From Beauveria sp. NWAFU-1 (lineage: Eukaryota; Ascomycota; Sordariomycetes; Hypocreales; Cordycipitaceae), in contig JANBXD010000001.1 in assembly GCA_024472245.1 (NCBI GenBank), positions 2,480,001-2,544,000 on the forward strand: 64,000 nucleotides of DNA, in the 5' to 3' direction. Positions 1 through 11,356 of the stretch are shown here, piece after piece. The translations under genes were made by a program, and so were the position numbers. Positions within the stretch are counted from its first letter, which is position 1, and each line of letters starts with the position of its first letter. The notes under the pieces were generated by a model. That model ran no database searches. It saw nothing but the letters and a program-made list of their open reading frames with translations, and was not told where the DNA came from.

Positions 1-2335
1 TAAGATATAATTTCCTAATACTCTACTATTAAGTATTACCCTAACTTTTATTCCTTTAATAAAGATATTAAAGGTAAGGTGTTTATTACTATTAACATTT
101 ATAGTATATAAAGACCTATTAGATCTCTATTAAAGAGTCGGTCTTACTAGTAATAATGGTTATTATTTCCTAGTTTCTTTTCTTTAGCTTCGTCTAGGAT
201 CTAGTCTATTCTCTTAAATGCCCTAAAGAGGATTAACTCTTATTCTTTCCTTTCCTTTTATTCTTCTCTTCTTTATTATTATTAGCTTTATATAACTATA
301 TTAAAGCTTTCTTAGTAATTATCTAATCTACTAGCTATATTAATTAAGTTTAGACTAAGTAAACTACTTATAGATATACTATTTCTAACCTCCTCTACCT
401 AGGTGGCTTAGATTATATCTATATTTTCCTTAATATAGGATATTTCGTTATTTCTTCTTAAGTCTAAATAGGTTAAGAATCTTCTCTAGATTTTCTAGTC
501 TTATAGGTCTATTTCTAGAAATAGACTATATCCTATATTAGGGTTAAATCTAGGAAAGAATTAGTATTTAAGTTTCTTCTAGAGGTATATTTTGTAGTTA
601 TTAAATAAATAGGATACCTATAAAATCTTCTTATAATCTAGGTGTCTTATTATAAGTACTAGATATTTAGCTACTAAGGCATATACCTTAAGGCTTACTC
701 TTATTATTACTTTTCTAATTTTCTATTTAAAAACGTCTAGATAGGAGACGTCTCTTTTATAAATTCGTACTCCTACTAGTTCTAGATCGCCTAGTCCTAT
801 AGATAAGGTACTTACTAGTCTTAGGTTATAATCTATATAGTTCTCCTCTAGTAGGGTTTTAGGAACTATAATAAAGGTTTCCTATACCTCTAGCTTTATT
901 ATTTTAAGGTCTTCTTCCTTATCTAGGATAAGCTAAGTTCTAAAATCCTAGTCTTTATTAGATATAGGTTCGTTATAGCTTATAAACTAGTTAGTATCTA
1001 AGAAGTATTCTTCGCTATTTACTATACTAATATTTTAGACTAGTAGGTCCTTATAATAGGCTACGTTTATTCCTTATCCTTTAGTAACTAGCTTCTATTA
1101 TTTCTTAGGTGCCTTATACTTATTTATAAAGTATCTAGTCTTCCTATAGTTATAGTATTTTTTTCCTTTTTCTTTTCTAGTAGCGTTAAGTTCTATTAAG
1201 CCTAGATAGGTTCTATAGGCTATAGATCCGTTTTAGTACTTTCCTATATTTGCCTAATTACGCTATAGTAGATTTCTATGGTTTCCTATATACCTTCCGC
1301 TACGTTTAAGTCGTCTAGCGTAGAGATAATTATTAACCTTAATAATTTTCTTAATAAACTTATTAAAGTCATTAGGTTAATCTTCTTTAGTAATTTTATC
1401 TTTTACTTCTTCTCTAAGTCTATTATAAAAGAGTTCTATCTAGCTCTTATTATCCTAATTAATATAAGTAGTAATACGTCTAAACTTATATATATAGTAC
1501 TAAGTAGATCTAGTCTACTTTATAATTTAAGTTTACGTATAGTAGTTTAGACTTTATCTAGGTCGCTAAATATAGTCTATAGAACTTCTTTAAAGTTTTT
1601 ATACTTCTTAAAAATTTAAGTAGTCTCTTCTTTAGGTGCCTTATTATTAAGGTAGTCCCTAAGAGTCGGCTCCTACTATTCTATTACCTTACCTATAAGA
1701 AGGTTTCTAACGCAGAGAATCTTAGTAGATTCTTTTTTAAGGGCGTCATTAACCTTTAAGTAGGCTTTAGCCTAAGTAAGGAAAGTATAGATATCTCCCT
1801 TTACTCTATTAAACGTGTTAGGTTTAGGGAATTTAGGTATTATAGCTTTCTTCTTTTTCTTAAGTATTATATTCTTAAGTTTTATCTCCTTTATCTATAT
1901 ATAAAGGTACTTAAGTTTAGTATTAAGGTCTATAATTATAACTATAGGGTTAGTAGTAATTTCTCTAGTAGTAGATATTATAAAAGGTTAACTACTTAAG
2001 GTTTTAATAGTAACTTACTAAATAGGACTAATTAAAATATAATAATAGCTTAATCCTAATCTATAGTTAGTCTATTTCTTAGGTAGTAAGTTAGGTTAAA
2101 TGCTATAGAGTAGTAATAAGTAGTATCTTTATAAGGTCTCGTTAAGAGTAGAACTCTTAATAGTAAAACTATTACTTAGATTAATTAGTAGAGATCTAGA
2201 CTACCTAGCTATAGGAATACCTTTCCCTTAAGTACCTATCTATCTCTCTACTATATAGACTAATCACCCTAATTATTTAACTATCTATCGATCCTTAATT
2301 ATGGTGATTGATGGGTAATCTATCGATCACTCCTG
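1..2335 (-). mobile_element. RIP-degraded LTR retrotransposon (Gag region), cut by the left window edge
   Basis: The block is very rich in T, A and TpA, and CpA and TpG are strikingly scarce, which is the footprint of repeat-induced point mutation. No long reading frame survives. On the minus strand at 1157-1116 a CX2CX4HX4C retroviral-type zinc knuckle can be recognised, with every Cys and His codon turned into Tyr and both Gly codons into Arg, flanked by Lys codons typical of a nucleocapsid. This places gag on the minus strand with pol expected to the left, beyond the window. The right end, near 2265-2335, repeats the motif ATCGATAG and is less mutated; it may be the outer part of the 5' LTR, but I could not define LTR termini or a target-site duplication. 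Superfamily (Ty3 or Ty1) is not determinable from the visible part. Confidence 0.75.
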
Positions 2336-5300
2336 ACGTAGTCACATGACCACGTATTCCTTTTCTTCTACACCCTGCCTGTGGCTGACCCCGCCACGGT
2401 ACATGTCCGCGCCTCAAGTAGGAGCGTTCGTAACACTCTGTTGAAGACCAAGTCAATATTTAACAGGATCGCTTAGCTATTATATCTCTTACTATACATG
2501 GTGTAGATAAAAGTAGTAAATAGATTGTTGATTCTTGCAACGATAAAGGAACTATTGACTGCATTTATGTATGCGTGCTATGGCACCTACGCTGAGTCAT
2601 TCTCGACGGCGCCGCGCCAGAATGAGCGTAACATTATCGCGTTAGCCTCTGCATATTCGGGTTTAGTGCATTTGAGGTAGGGATGGTGTTCCTCTTCAAG
2701 GACGCTGCTGCGGATAGACGCAACCAGGTTGCGACAGAGGTACCAGCCAATCTCGAGAAGAACAATGACAGGCTGCTTGCTGTCAAGGATATAGTTCGCG
2801 TCTTGGACACCTTGAGGATCTCGTGGAGAGCATTGCAACAGCCGGCAAGTAACCGTCATAAGAACTACCTCACGGTTTATGTGCTCAGAAAAATGTCAAG
2901 ATTTATCGTAAGGTACCAAAAGGTAAAGAGAATCCGGGGCAGGTAAAGAATCTGTAGTTTAGCTATGTACTCTCTAGTGGGGTATACTTCCAATATGATA
3001 AGGTGTTTATAGACATTAGTATATAAGCAACACATATTCCATCTTGTTAGCAGAGCAACCTAACTTCAAGGTCTGTGTCTTAGAAGAAGCCCTTACGGAC
3101 TTGCATGTCTTTTCTAGTAAGGCACCGGAGGTGTTGATCGACGCTGCATTGAGCGAGCAAAGCGAGCGAAGCGCTGTGGCGTCGCGCCGGCGCTAAGGAA
3201 TCACGAGGAACCACAACGAGATACCTCTCGGCTTTAATGCGGAGCGAGGCACGAGCGAAGCGTTTCTCGTTAACTCATATGAAAACAGCGGGAAGTCCCG
3301 AGCTTTGCGCTGCAGCCGTACCTCTCAAGGGTATTCGAGCAAACCGACTCGCGAGACCGTATGCCACCCACGAAAGCCGCGACTAGCGAATTGCTGGTGT
3401 GAAAGCTATGCCAAGGAAGTACATCCACGAAATGAGAACACCAGCAGCAACTTGCAAGGATGTACGGGAGAGGCTCGCGATTCAATTGTATGTCTGACTA
3501 GCGATATTAATGCGCTACTTGACATTCTGGAAGCCTTTGCCAAGTGTCGCATACCCCCGTCAGACTGACCGAATTGCTGCCGGGTAAATCTTTAGCAGAA
3601 GCTGGGGTCGAGTGATTGGTGGGACACGAGCCATCCAGCCCGGCATGCAGCGGTGGACAGCAATCAGTCAACTTATAGACATGACTGACGGAATTCTGTA
3701 TTCCGCGTGGTATGATGCCTTTTCTCTGATATGAAATGCCATCTTTCGGTATTGCTTGTGGAGTACGGAGTATGCGTCGTCAAGTTCATTATCGGATACA
3801 AGGGCATGTAGGGCAAGGTAAGGAAGGTTCTAGAACTGTCGACAGATGTCACTGAAGAAGGACGTCTCCCTCATCATGGCAAACTTGGCCCAACCCGTGT
3901 CTTGGCATGTCGCGTACATGCTGGTGCTAGTCAAACCTCGGAGTTTCGGTCTTGCCTCTTCGTCTTCCAGCTATCCCTTGAACTGTCGTAAAGGAGCAAA
4001 GAAGGTCACTTACAGGGATTTGATCTAATCACGTAGCTACAAAAAACAGGTACTTGCCAGCTGCAGGCAAATGGCCCTGCAATTCAAGTACTGTGGCGCA
4101 GGCGAATACCAGGGGTTACCTCTGATCGCTGCTCTTAATACGCCTAATATGACGTCTTATGGAATAGTTCCAGGTTCTTTTCCTGATGGGTCCCGTCACC
4201 TGCCCGCTCTTTTACGACAGTCAAAGGGATAAAAGGTGTGCCCTGGTGTGGTCTATCAGCCACAACGAACTGAACAGACTGAATTTAGAAAGAAGAAATT
4301 AATGTAATTAACTCCTCTCATTTCCATGCTAGTCAGTGCTGAAGATCTCCTGACTCGAGCAGTTAACCGATGTCTAGCCCGATTATCATGCGGTCGCTCT
4401 AATTCAACCTGGTTTGAAGATCATAATATTAAGCCAATTGGAGCTGATTATCAGCGGGAAGTTTCAGGTAAATTTACCCGTGCCCGCTCCCTTCAAGAGG
4501 TTGCTCCCCAATTAAATCGGCTAATCACTTAACCCGTTATGTTATCTCTTACCAAATGCTATTAGGCAAAAAGCATCCTGCAACTTCAGAACTCAATGAT
4601 TAGCTGGGCGGAGCTATAATAGCTTGGCACTGCCTCTTGACGACGCCACTTGTGTTCGCACAAAAATCAGAGCTAACCTCAATTCATCAAGAAAGAGATG
4701 ATGTAGTATTATCAATGGAGTAAATGAAAGCATACAAGACACTTGAGTTATGATAAAGTAAATATAACTAATAATAGATAATATTCTTGATTTTTCTTAT
4801 GTTTATAGAATACTACTTATGCGAGAAAACACCAAATTACGTTACAGACGTGCGATGATGAAGTTTTTGAGTCATGGCCCTAGCCCAGTAAAGCTCTCAG
4901 TGGATAGGCGGAGTTGTCTAACAAGGTGCTTATGGTTGAGGCCCTACAGATTCAAGGTTGTCAAGGTCTGCCGGCGGGCCGCTCTGCCTGACCAAGTGCT
5001 CAGGAAATGAATCAGTTCGCCGAGGGCTGCTATATCAACAATATCAACAACAGCTTTTAGATATTCAACAGCAGAAGGTCACTTGTCAGCTCTATCCAAT
5101 GAGAGCGCGCCGCAGCCAGCCTTCCAAGTACTCATGTGTACCTACGGAGGAATTTCCCTGGCCTCTTCATGAGGTCCGTTGGGCCCTCTTTGGTGCTTTC
5201 TCTTGGTGATTTTTCGAAAGTCTCTCTCTCAGCTCTGACAGGAGCTGCTGGCAAGATCTGCCTTTTGGCTCTTTGAAGGCTCTGGCAGGCTGCTGGGAGG

Positions 5301-5605
5301 CATGCGACGGAGCTGCGAGAACTAACAAGTTGGTGACTTCGATCGGTTGAGTGACTTCGGCTAATAAAGGGCGATCTCGCTCAAGAGCCTATCAGCGCCG
5401 ATTATACTATAATAGGCTTAGGCTGCTGTCAAAAACTTCGGTTTTGTTATTGATTTAGTAGGCCTTGTATGATATTGGCCGATATCAAAGAATGGGTCAC
5501 TTCATTATTGAGGAATGAAACAGTCGATTTACAAAAAGGGTGGCTGTGTTCATGAGTCTGGAACAATCTTTTTCTAATGTCAAATACGCTATTCTACATA
5601 GCCGT
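2336..5605. other. Gene-poor accessory interval, no convincing gene
   Basis: Composition returns abruptly to normal at about 2335. Several short open frames exist on both strands (for example 2683-2946 plus and 2587-2859 minus overlapping each other), but none has recognisable similarity, codon pattern or splice context. A GCGAGC/GCGAAG-rich patch lies at 3145-3275. The interval probably contains decayed repeats and proximal promoter sequence of the protease gene that follows. Confidence 0.6.
3145..3275. repeat. GCGAGC/GCGAAG-rich patch
   Basis: Two clusters of overlapping GAGCGA / GCGAAGCG words, near 3147-3175 and 3240-3267, flank a sequence containing GCGTCGCGCCGGCGC. Such purine-rich GCGA words stand out from the surrounding sequence and are common at the edges of dispersed fungal repeats, but I see no terminal repeat or coding frame that would name an element. 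Confidence 0.35.
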
Positions 5606-5613
5606 GTGAAAAA

Positions 5614-5621
5614 TATATATA
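5614..5621 (+). promoter_or_regulatory. TATA box of the trypsin-like protease gene
   Basis: A TATATATA tract lies about 110 bp upstream of the ATG at 5731, a usual distance for a strong fungal RNA polymerase II promoter with a short leader. Inferred from position and sequence only. Confidence 0.5.
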
Positions 5622-5730
5622 GAGCAGCTGCTTGTCCAACCGTTTTGTCACAACCTCTATCATCGACAGATACCTACTTATCTCTCTTCTAGGTACTCAT
5701 CACTACCGATACTCAAGATCTACCGTTATA

Positions 5731-6912
5731 ATGCAATCTAAGGCTGCTATTACCCTCACTGTTGCGCTCTCGGCCTTCTCGGCAGCAGCGGTCACTATCG
5801 ACAGGAGAATCGTTGGCGGAGAAGATGCTAAGGATGGCGAATTTCCATCTGTTGTTAGCATTACCGGTACGAATGGTATTTGCGGAGGCACCTTACTAGA
5901 TAGCACTACTGTGCTTACTGCTGCGCATTGCCTCTACGGAACTGTCTCTGTGAGGGCGGGATCGCTGGTAAATCTAACCCCCCCCGACCCCTTTCAAAGA
6001 AAGCCCCTCCAAACAGCAAGAAAACTAACTTGTCATTTCAAACAGAGACATAACTCGGGTGGTGTAGAGGCTAAAGTCGCGAATCGGACAGCACACCCCG
6101 AATATGCACTGAACCGAAGAGACAGAACCAAACCCTATGCGAATAACGACATTGGCATCATCAAACTAGCAAGCCCGATCGAGAAAGGCGAGAATATTGA
6201 CTATGCTTCGCTCGCGGCAGACGGCTCAGATGCCGTGGTCGGTTCCATGTGCACAGTCGCAGGCTGGTAAGTACTATTATACACATAAAAGCTCAGAGCT
6301 TGCTGTACAGGTTGAGTGAGCTAATGCACATAAAGGGGCAAACAACAACCCGGATATACGTTCGCAGGCGATGCCGCCGAGAACTTGGCCAAGGTCACTC
6401 TGCCTGTTCACGCACGCGATGTCTGTGACAAGCTTGATCCAGATGTCAAAGGTAGAGACACAGTGCTGTGCGTTGGTGGAAATGGCAAGAGCGCGTGCAG
6501 ATATGATAGTGGAAGTGGTCTCTTTGACCAGAAGACTGGTCAAGTCGTTGGCGTCGCGTCATGGGGAATTGTGGATGAGAAATCGCTCATGTGCAACAAC
6601 GCTCCCATGATCTATACTCGAGTCGGCAGCTACATGTCTTTTATCAAGCAACATCTCGAAGGTGCGGATGCTGCTGCCAACCCTGATCCGGCGCCGGCGC
6701 CGGCGGAGAACAAGACGAATGCAGACCAGGGTCCTCGGGCCAAGGAGGATGAGCTCTGTTCCACCGCTGTCAAGCCGAACAAGTACGGCATCGCTGAGGA
6801 TGAATGCCGGCGCCAGGTTGCGCAGTGTGTCTTTGAGGAAACTCAAAAGAAAGCCGTGGCTGATAGCTTCGATGGGGTTATTAAGTGTATGGATGCCAAG
6901 TATCTGGCCTAG
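5731..6912 (+). CDS. Secreted trypsin-like serine protease (S1 family) with altered catalytic pocket
   Basis: Predicted exons 5731-5967, 6046-6266 and 6336-6912 give 344 aa. The start is the ATG that opens a signal peptide (residues 1 to about 20), followed by a short propeptide ending in RR before the mature N-terminus IVGG at residue 27. Catalytic residues visible are His66 (TAAHC), Asp114 (NNDIGI) and Ser211 (YDSGSG). The usual GDSGGP is replaced by YDSGSG, so the oxyanion-hole Gly193 (chymotrypsin numbering) becomes Tyr, and position 189, Asp in trypsins, is Ser. A Pro/Ala-rich linker and a tail of about 70 residues with three Cys follow the S1 domain. The first intron is 78 nt, a multiple of three without stop; I remove it because the joined exons restore the family pattern VRAGSL-RHNSGG. 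Family role is extracellular protein digestion; activity of this copy is uncertain. Confidence 0.85.
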
Positions 6913-9900
6913 AAAACGCCAAGCAGGGAACTCTACGCCTCCCTGGGCAAGAGTATTGCTCTTCACACAGATATAATTGATTTGTATAGTTAGGCGTCTC
7001 ATCTCCGACTCGGTTTCTATCTGGGACTTTACGCTGCGCACACGCAAGAATATCAACCGCTAATATATGTGTAATTATTCGCGACCGTGCACAGAGTGAC
7101 ATGACCGACGACACGTTCGATTATCAACTACCAACGAGTCGGGTTCCGATTCGGTATTTTGTTAAGGTTATCCAGGTGTAGTAGAGTGAAATTGTACGGC
7201 CTTTGATCTTGGCAACGGCCATGGCGGCGTTGCTTAGTATTGGTGCTTTTGGTTTCAGAGAGGGGAAGCACATCAAGAATGGTATGGAGCGGAGAATAGA
7301 GACGGACGTTAAGGCCAATACTGCGCCCCATGGGTCCTAAGGCAAGGCAGCCAAGATGTGCAAATCATGGCAAGCAAGGATTATCAATCTAGAGTGAGCA
7401 TACACACATTGACCTCGATCAAATATTCCAGGCCGTGCTTTGGCTACGCAATTTCACAGTGCACAATGGGGAGGAGTATCGGATACCCTTCTATAGTACT
7501 ATTCTTACCGTCTTACTGGCGAGCTAAAAGTCGAACACGACGAGGTCATTTTGTGATCCAGTTTTTTATCCTACCATGAAATCGGCATCGGAGCTCGCGA
7601 ACGCGACCAAGGCATACACGTTGAAGGGGTTGGGATAATATATTAGCACGCTGCGTCTGACCATGGGCGCTGAGATTGACCACTTTCTTAAGGGCCAGCC
7701 GAAGCTCTTGCGTGTAAGCCTGACTTGCGAAAACGCAGCTTACGGTCGTATGAAGGTGCAGAAACTCACTACTCCTCAGTGATGTTTGTGAATCGCATAA
7801 TGGCTGGGCATGCATGTTTCGAGAGTGAGTCCATTGCCGACTACAGCTTACTTGCATGGATGCCGCATAAAGCAAATTACGATAACCGTCTAACAACATG
7901 AAAGCAGTCCGAAACATCTCAAACGCCAAAGACGAGCACAAAGCCACGTGCCAAATGGTGTGTTAGCGTTCCCGAGCAGCGTGTCATGCTGCGCAAGCCT
8001 CCTTTCTCCGTTCTATCTTAAAAAGAGTGGCGGGGCTTTCATTACCAGTATGGAGCGCCGTCGAGTCTGTGCCTCGGGCAATTAATTCTGCCGCCTCTTG
8101 TCCCGCTGTCTCAGAGCAGTATGACGACACAGAGAGCGGAGCAGAGATCCTATGACTGGTGATATCGTGGAAACCTGGCTTCATGGCCGGCCTGTTCAAA
8201 AGTCCATTGCAGCGATCCCAAGCATCTTTTTTGTGCACGCTGATCTGCACAATGGAGGACAATCGTTTCGACTCTCACATGATTGAAGACAAGCTACCGA
8301 CCAAATAGTTAGCTTGTACTAGCTTCGCGCGCCAGGCTAAACAAATGGTAGCGCAGCTCGCATTCCCGGGTGCTCCCCGCTCCCCAACTCGGAGCTTCCA
8401 TGCAGGGAGTGTTCAACAAGCGCCCTGCTCTGTCACTGGCACGACGCTTTGGGCGTGGTGTGGGATGATATAGCTGCAGCTTGGTGGGCCAACCGGGGAC
8501 AAAATGCATCACCCCAGCTGCCGTCGACGTTACAATTCGTGGGATGCTTGGAGGCTTGGAGCACGAGGTGGGCAGGGACGCAGGGGTGACGGGAGAGATG
8601 GCAAGTTCGTGGCAAGTGATTGTCAATAGTCAATGGGGATAATCCAAACATGAGCAGAAGAAAAGACGTGGTGGCTAATAAAAAATTCCAGATGGCTCAT
8701 GTCTTCGGTTGAATAATACAGACTTGAGGACTTGTACATATGCCACAGCAGCCTGCTATCTTGTGAGAAGACAAGATCGCCAGTCACCAGTTGAGTTGTG
8801 GGAGTTTATCCAGAAAGACTTGGCAACTTGTGACCCATGTCAACCCTGTATGCAGGCCGCAGCGACGAGCGGGCTTCTTTGCATGGGCTTGCATTGAAAC
8901 GTGGACTGCCGAAAGATAACCAGCAGACTAAATACTTGTAAAAGACTTGACCTCAGTATTGATAGTTGGCCAAAATGCGAATAAATGTGCACTGACTCGA
9001 GCTATCATGCATGTGTCGGGCAAAGGAGCCTTCCCGCTCGTGTGATCGGCTTCAGCCGTTTACAACTTTGGCTCATTTTTGGCGTCCTGAGCGCAGACTG
9101 GTAACTACCTGAGGAATGACAGTATTATTATTAGCTTGTGTACGGATTACTGGTAGCGGAGACGGGCCAGCGAGCCTTGTCGTTGCACTTATTACGGATA
9201 CTGGTACGACCATTGAGGCACATATCGAAGCAAGGATTCAGAAAATGTGTCTTGACTCGGTGCGGTTCAATCACAGGGGAAAATGTCGCTTTGCCATTGG
9301 GCAATTGCCTGGCTTGGCGGCACATGGCTTGAGACAGCGAGCAAGTCTCTTAATTGTTCCAGACAGCTACTGGTATTGGTGCACACATACGCCGATCACA
9401 GCGTCCCGTCGCTACCGACCAGAGGGTCAAGAATCGAGCCTCCCCGGCCCCTGATCCGTCAATCCGGGGCCACTACTGCCCAGCCAGACGTTCACAAACA
9501 CGAGTTGATGTGATGGCTAACAACTTTAAGCGAACCCAGGCGCCGATGATTGAACGGCTTCACGGTTCTCTAGATCGGACTGCCCGCTAGCTAGTCTGTA
9601 GTTGGCAGTCAGACGGTGAGACGATCTAGGAAGGAAACAACAGGGTGCCAGTGCAAATCCCCCCATCCAACTAGCCTGGAAGCAGGTTGGGTGGCGTTGT
9701 GAGACAAGGACTCGGACGTCCACCTTTGATGTGCCCATGCGTAGTTATGTTTCTTTTCTTCCAAGAGAAGACTTTTGCCGTTTTCCATACATATTCATTA
9801 GCTCCCGCCAACCCGCTCCCGCATCCGTCAACCTAGCCCGCTTCAACGTCTCTGGCTCAACAACTACTGTATCGCTGTCATGGCACAGCGGCGCTGAGCC

Positions 9901-9994
9901 AGCGCCCGACGACCAAGTCAGACATCAAAGGCTGCTGGGCGAGCAATTAATAAAATCGGGCCATTGATCGATTCCCGTGTCGATTTCTTCCGCC
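6913..9994. other. Long intergenic interval, no supported gene
   Basis: About 3 kb with short frames on both strands only. A minus-strand frame at 7546-7947 and one at 7984-8262 are the longest neighbours, with a plausible splice donor after the segment ending at about 7851, but the translations show no family I recognise and are interrupted. Nothing at 8300-9990 looks coding; the last few hundred bases should contain the promoter of the membrane protein starting at 9995. Confidence 0.5.
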
Positions 9995-11356
9995 ATGGCC
10001 GCGACAACCCCATACGGCCCTGCGATAACACAGCGTCACCCGCCGGTCACATCCGCCGGCGCGGGCCTCATCGCCACAGCTATCATCATGCCGGTCTTTG
10101 CGACACTATGGACAATTCTCCGAGTGTGGACTCGAAAGATTAGAGGAGTTTCGGCATGGTTTACTGAGGATGTGCTATGCTACCTTGCAGTTGTACGTTC
10201 GGCTGGCACTTGTGGTTGCTCGTCTTTTGCTGACTCGCACTTGCATAGTTCTTCTTCTGGGGTCTCGGGATAAATTACATGTGCAGTTTGTCGACCCAGC
10301 AAAGAATCTGGGTACAGGCGCGCTACTAACTTTATCTGCAGTGGTGATACTTGGCGGCGCCGGCAACCATCTTCCTCAGCTAACCGGGGGCGACTACCTC
10401 ACGCGATTTTCGCAGGCTACGTTTGCTGCCGAAGTGTTGTACGCTCTGACTCTTGGATGTACCAAAATGAGCATCACATGGATGATTAAACGCATCTTCT
10501 TCGAATCTTCCCACACTTGGATACCATACTGTCTCATGGCTGTCAGCTTTTGCTGGATGATACAGAACATTGTGACAGGTGTGCTACTCTGTCGCCCTAT
10601 TACATTGAATCGGGATCCAGATGGCCGAGGCTATTGCGGCAATCAAAAGGTCGCGTTTTCTGCTGTCAATATTGTCGATATTATCACCGATATCTTGATC
10701 ATTTCACTTCCTGTCAAGATGCTCTGGGGCCTGCAAATGAGAAGAACATACAAGGTCGCTGTTGCCTGCATGTTCGGCGCTGGTCTGATGTGAGCTCTAT
10801 TTCTGATTTCTTTTTTTGAAAAGAAAAAAAAACCGTCGTCTAACATGATCCTAGCACCATTGCATTCACAGTGGTTCGACTGTACAGCGTCTTCACTCTT
10901 GACACCTCCGATGTGACCTACAACTTTGTGTCCATCTCCATCATTGGTCTGGTCCAATCTGGCGTGGCCATTATTGTTGCGTCCGCGCCTCTTCTTCGCC
11001 CTGCATTTGACCGCACCATTGGGTCGTGGTCCCATTCATTGGGCCGTAGTTCTCGAAGACCAACACAGCGAGTGTCAAAAGAGAGATTATCGCGTCGCAA
11101 AGTCTCGGCACATACAAAAAGCTCCACGGGTGCTTCGTCGCTCAGTATTGGCAAAGGTTCAAAGGGCCCCATTGGTTTCAAGCAGATATCAGAAAGCGAA
11201 GAGAATCTGCGATGGGAGCTAGATGTCATGCATGCTGACAAGGGGAAAACCCTGACAGAGGTGTCGAATGCGCGTGATGGTGAGGGTGCAGACGAGGAGG
11301 ATCTGCCATCTGGCCAAATCAAGGTCACACAATCTACAGAAGTTTATCGCAGATAA
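9995..11356 (+). CDS. PTH11/rhodopsin-like seven-transmembrane fungal membrane protein
   Basis: Predicted exons 9995-10192, 10249-10285, 10342-10789 and 10855-11356 give 394 aa. Hydrophobic segments follow each other from about residue 20, with the fungal rhodopsin-domain pattern: an N-terminal helix ending in RVWTRK, a FTEDVL motif before helix 2, a long LYALTLGCTKMSI helix followed by a basic IKRIFF segment, a helix with ITDILIISLPVKMLWGLQM, and a polar cytoplasmic tail of about 120 residues rich in Ser, Lys and Glu. This family is numerous in Pezizomycotina and includes surface-sensing PTH11 relatives; no CFEM Cys-rich N-terminus is present here. The 37-nt second exon is inferred because it keeps frame between a GTACGT donor and a GCTACTAAC branch site. 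It stands alone in a gene-poor stretch. Ligand and role are unknown. Confidence 0.75.

Noticed and set aside
1278..1550. 90-codon plus-strand frame in the AT-rich block
   Set aside because: It is a chance frame on the strand opposite to gag, made of Ile, Leu, Ser and Asn codons typical of RIP-biased sequence.
7546..8262. Two minus-strand frames that might be exons of one gene
   Set aside because: A possible donor exists at about 7851, but no family similarity, no consistent frame across the gaps and no conserved motif.
9116..9454. 112-codon plus-strand frame
   Set aside because: Heavily overlapped by other frames on both strands; composition and sequence show nothing protein-like.
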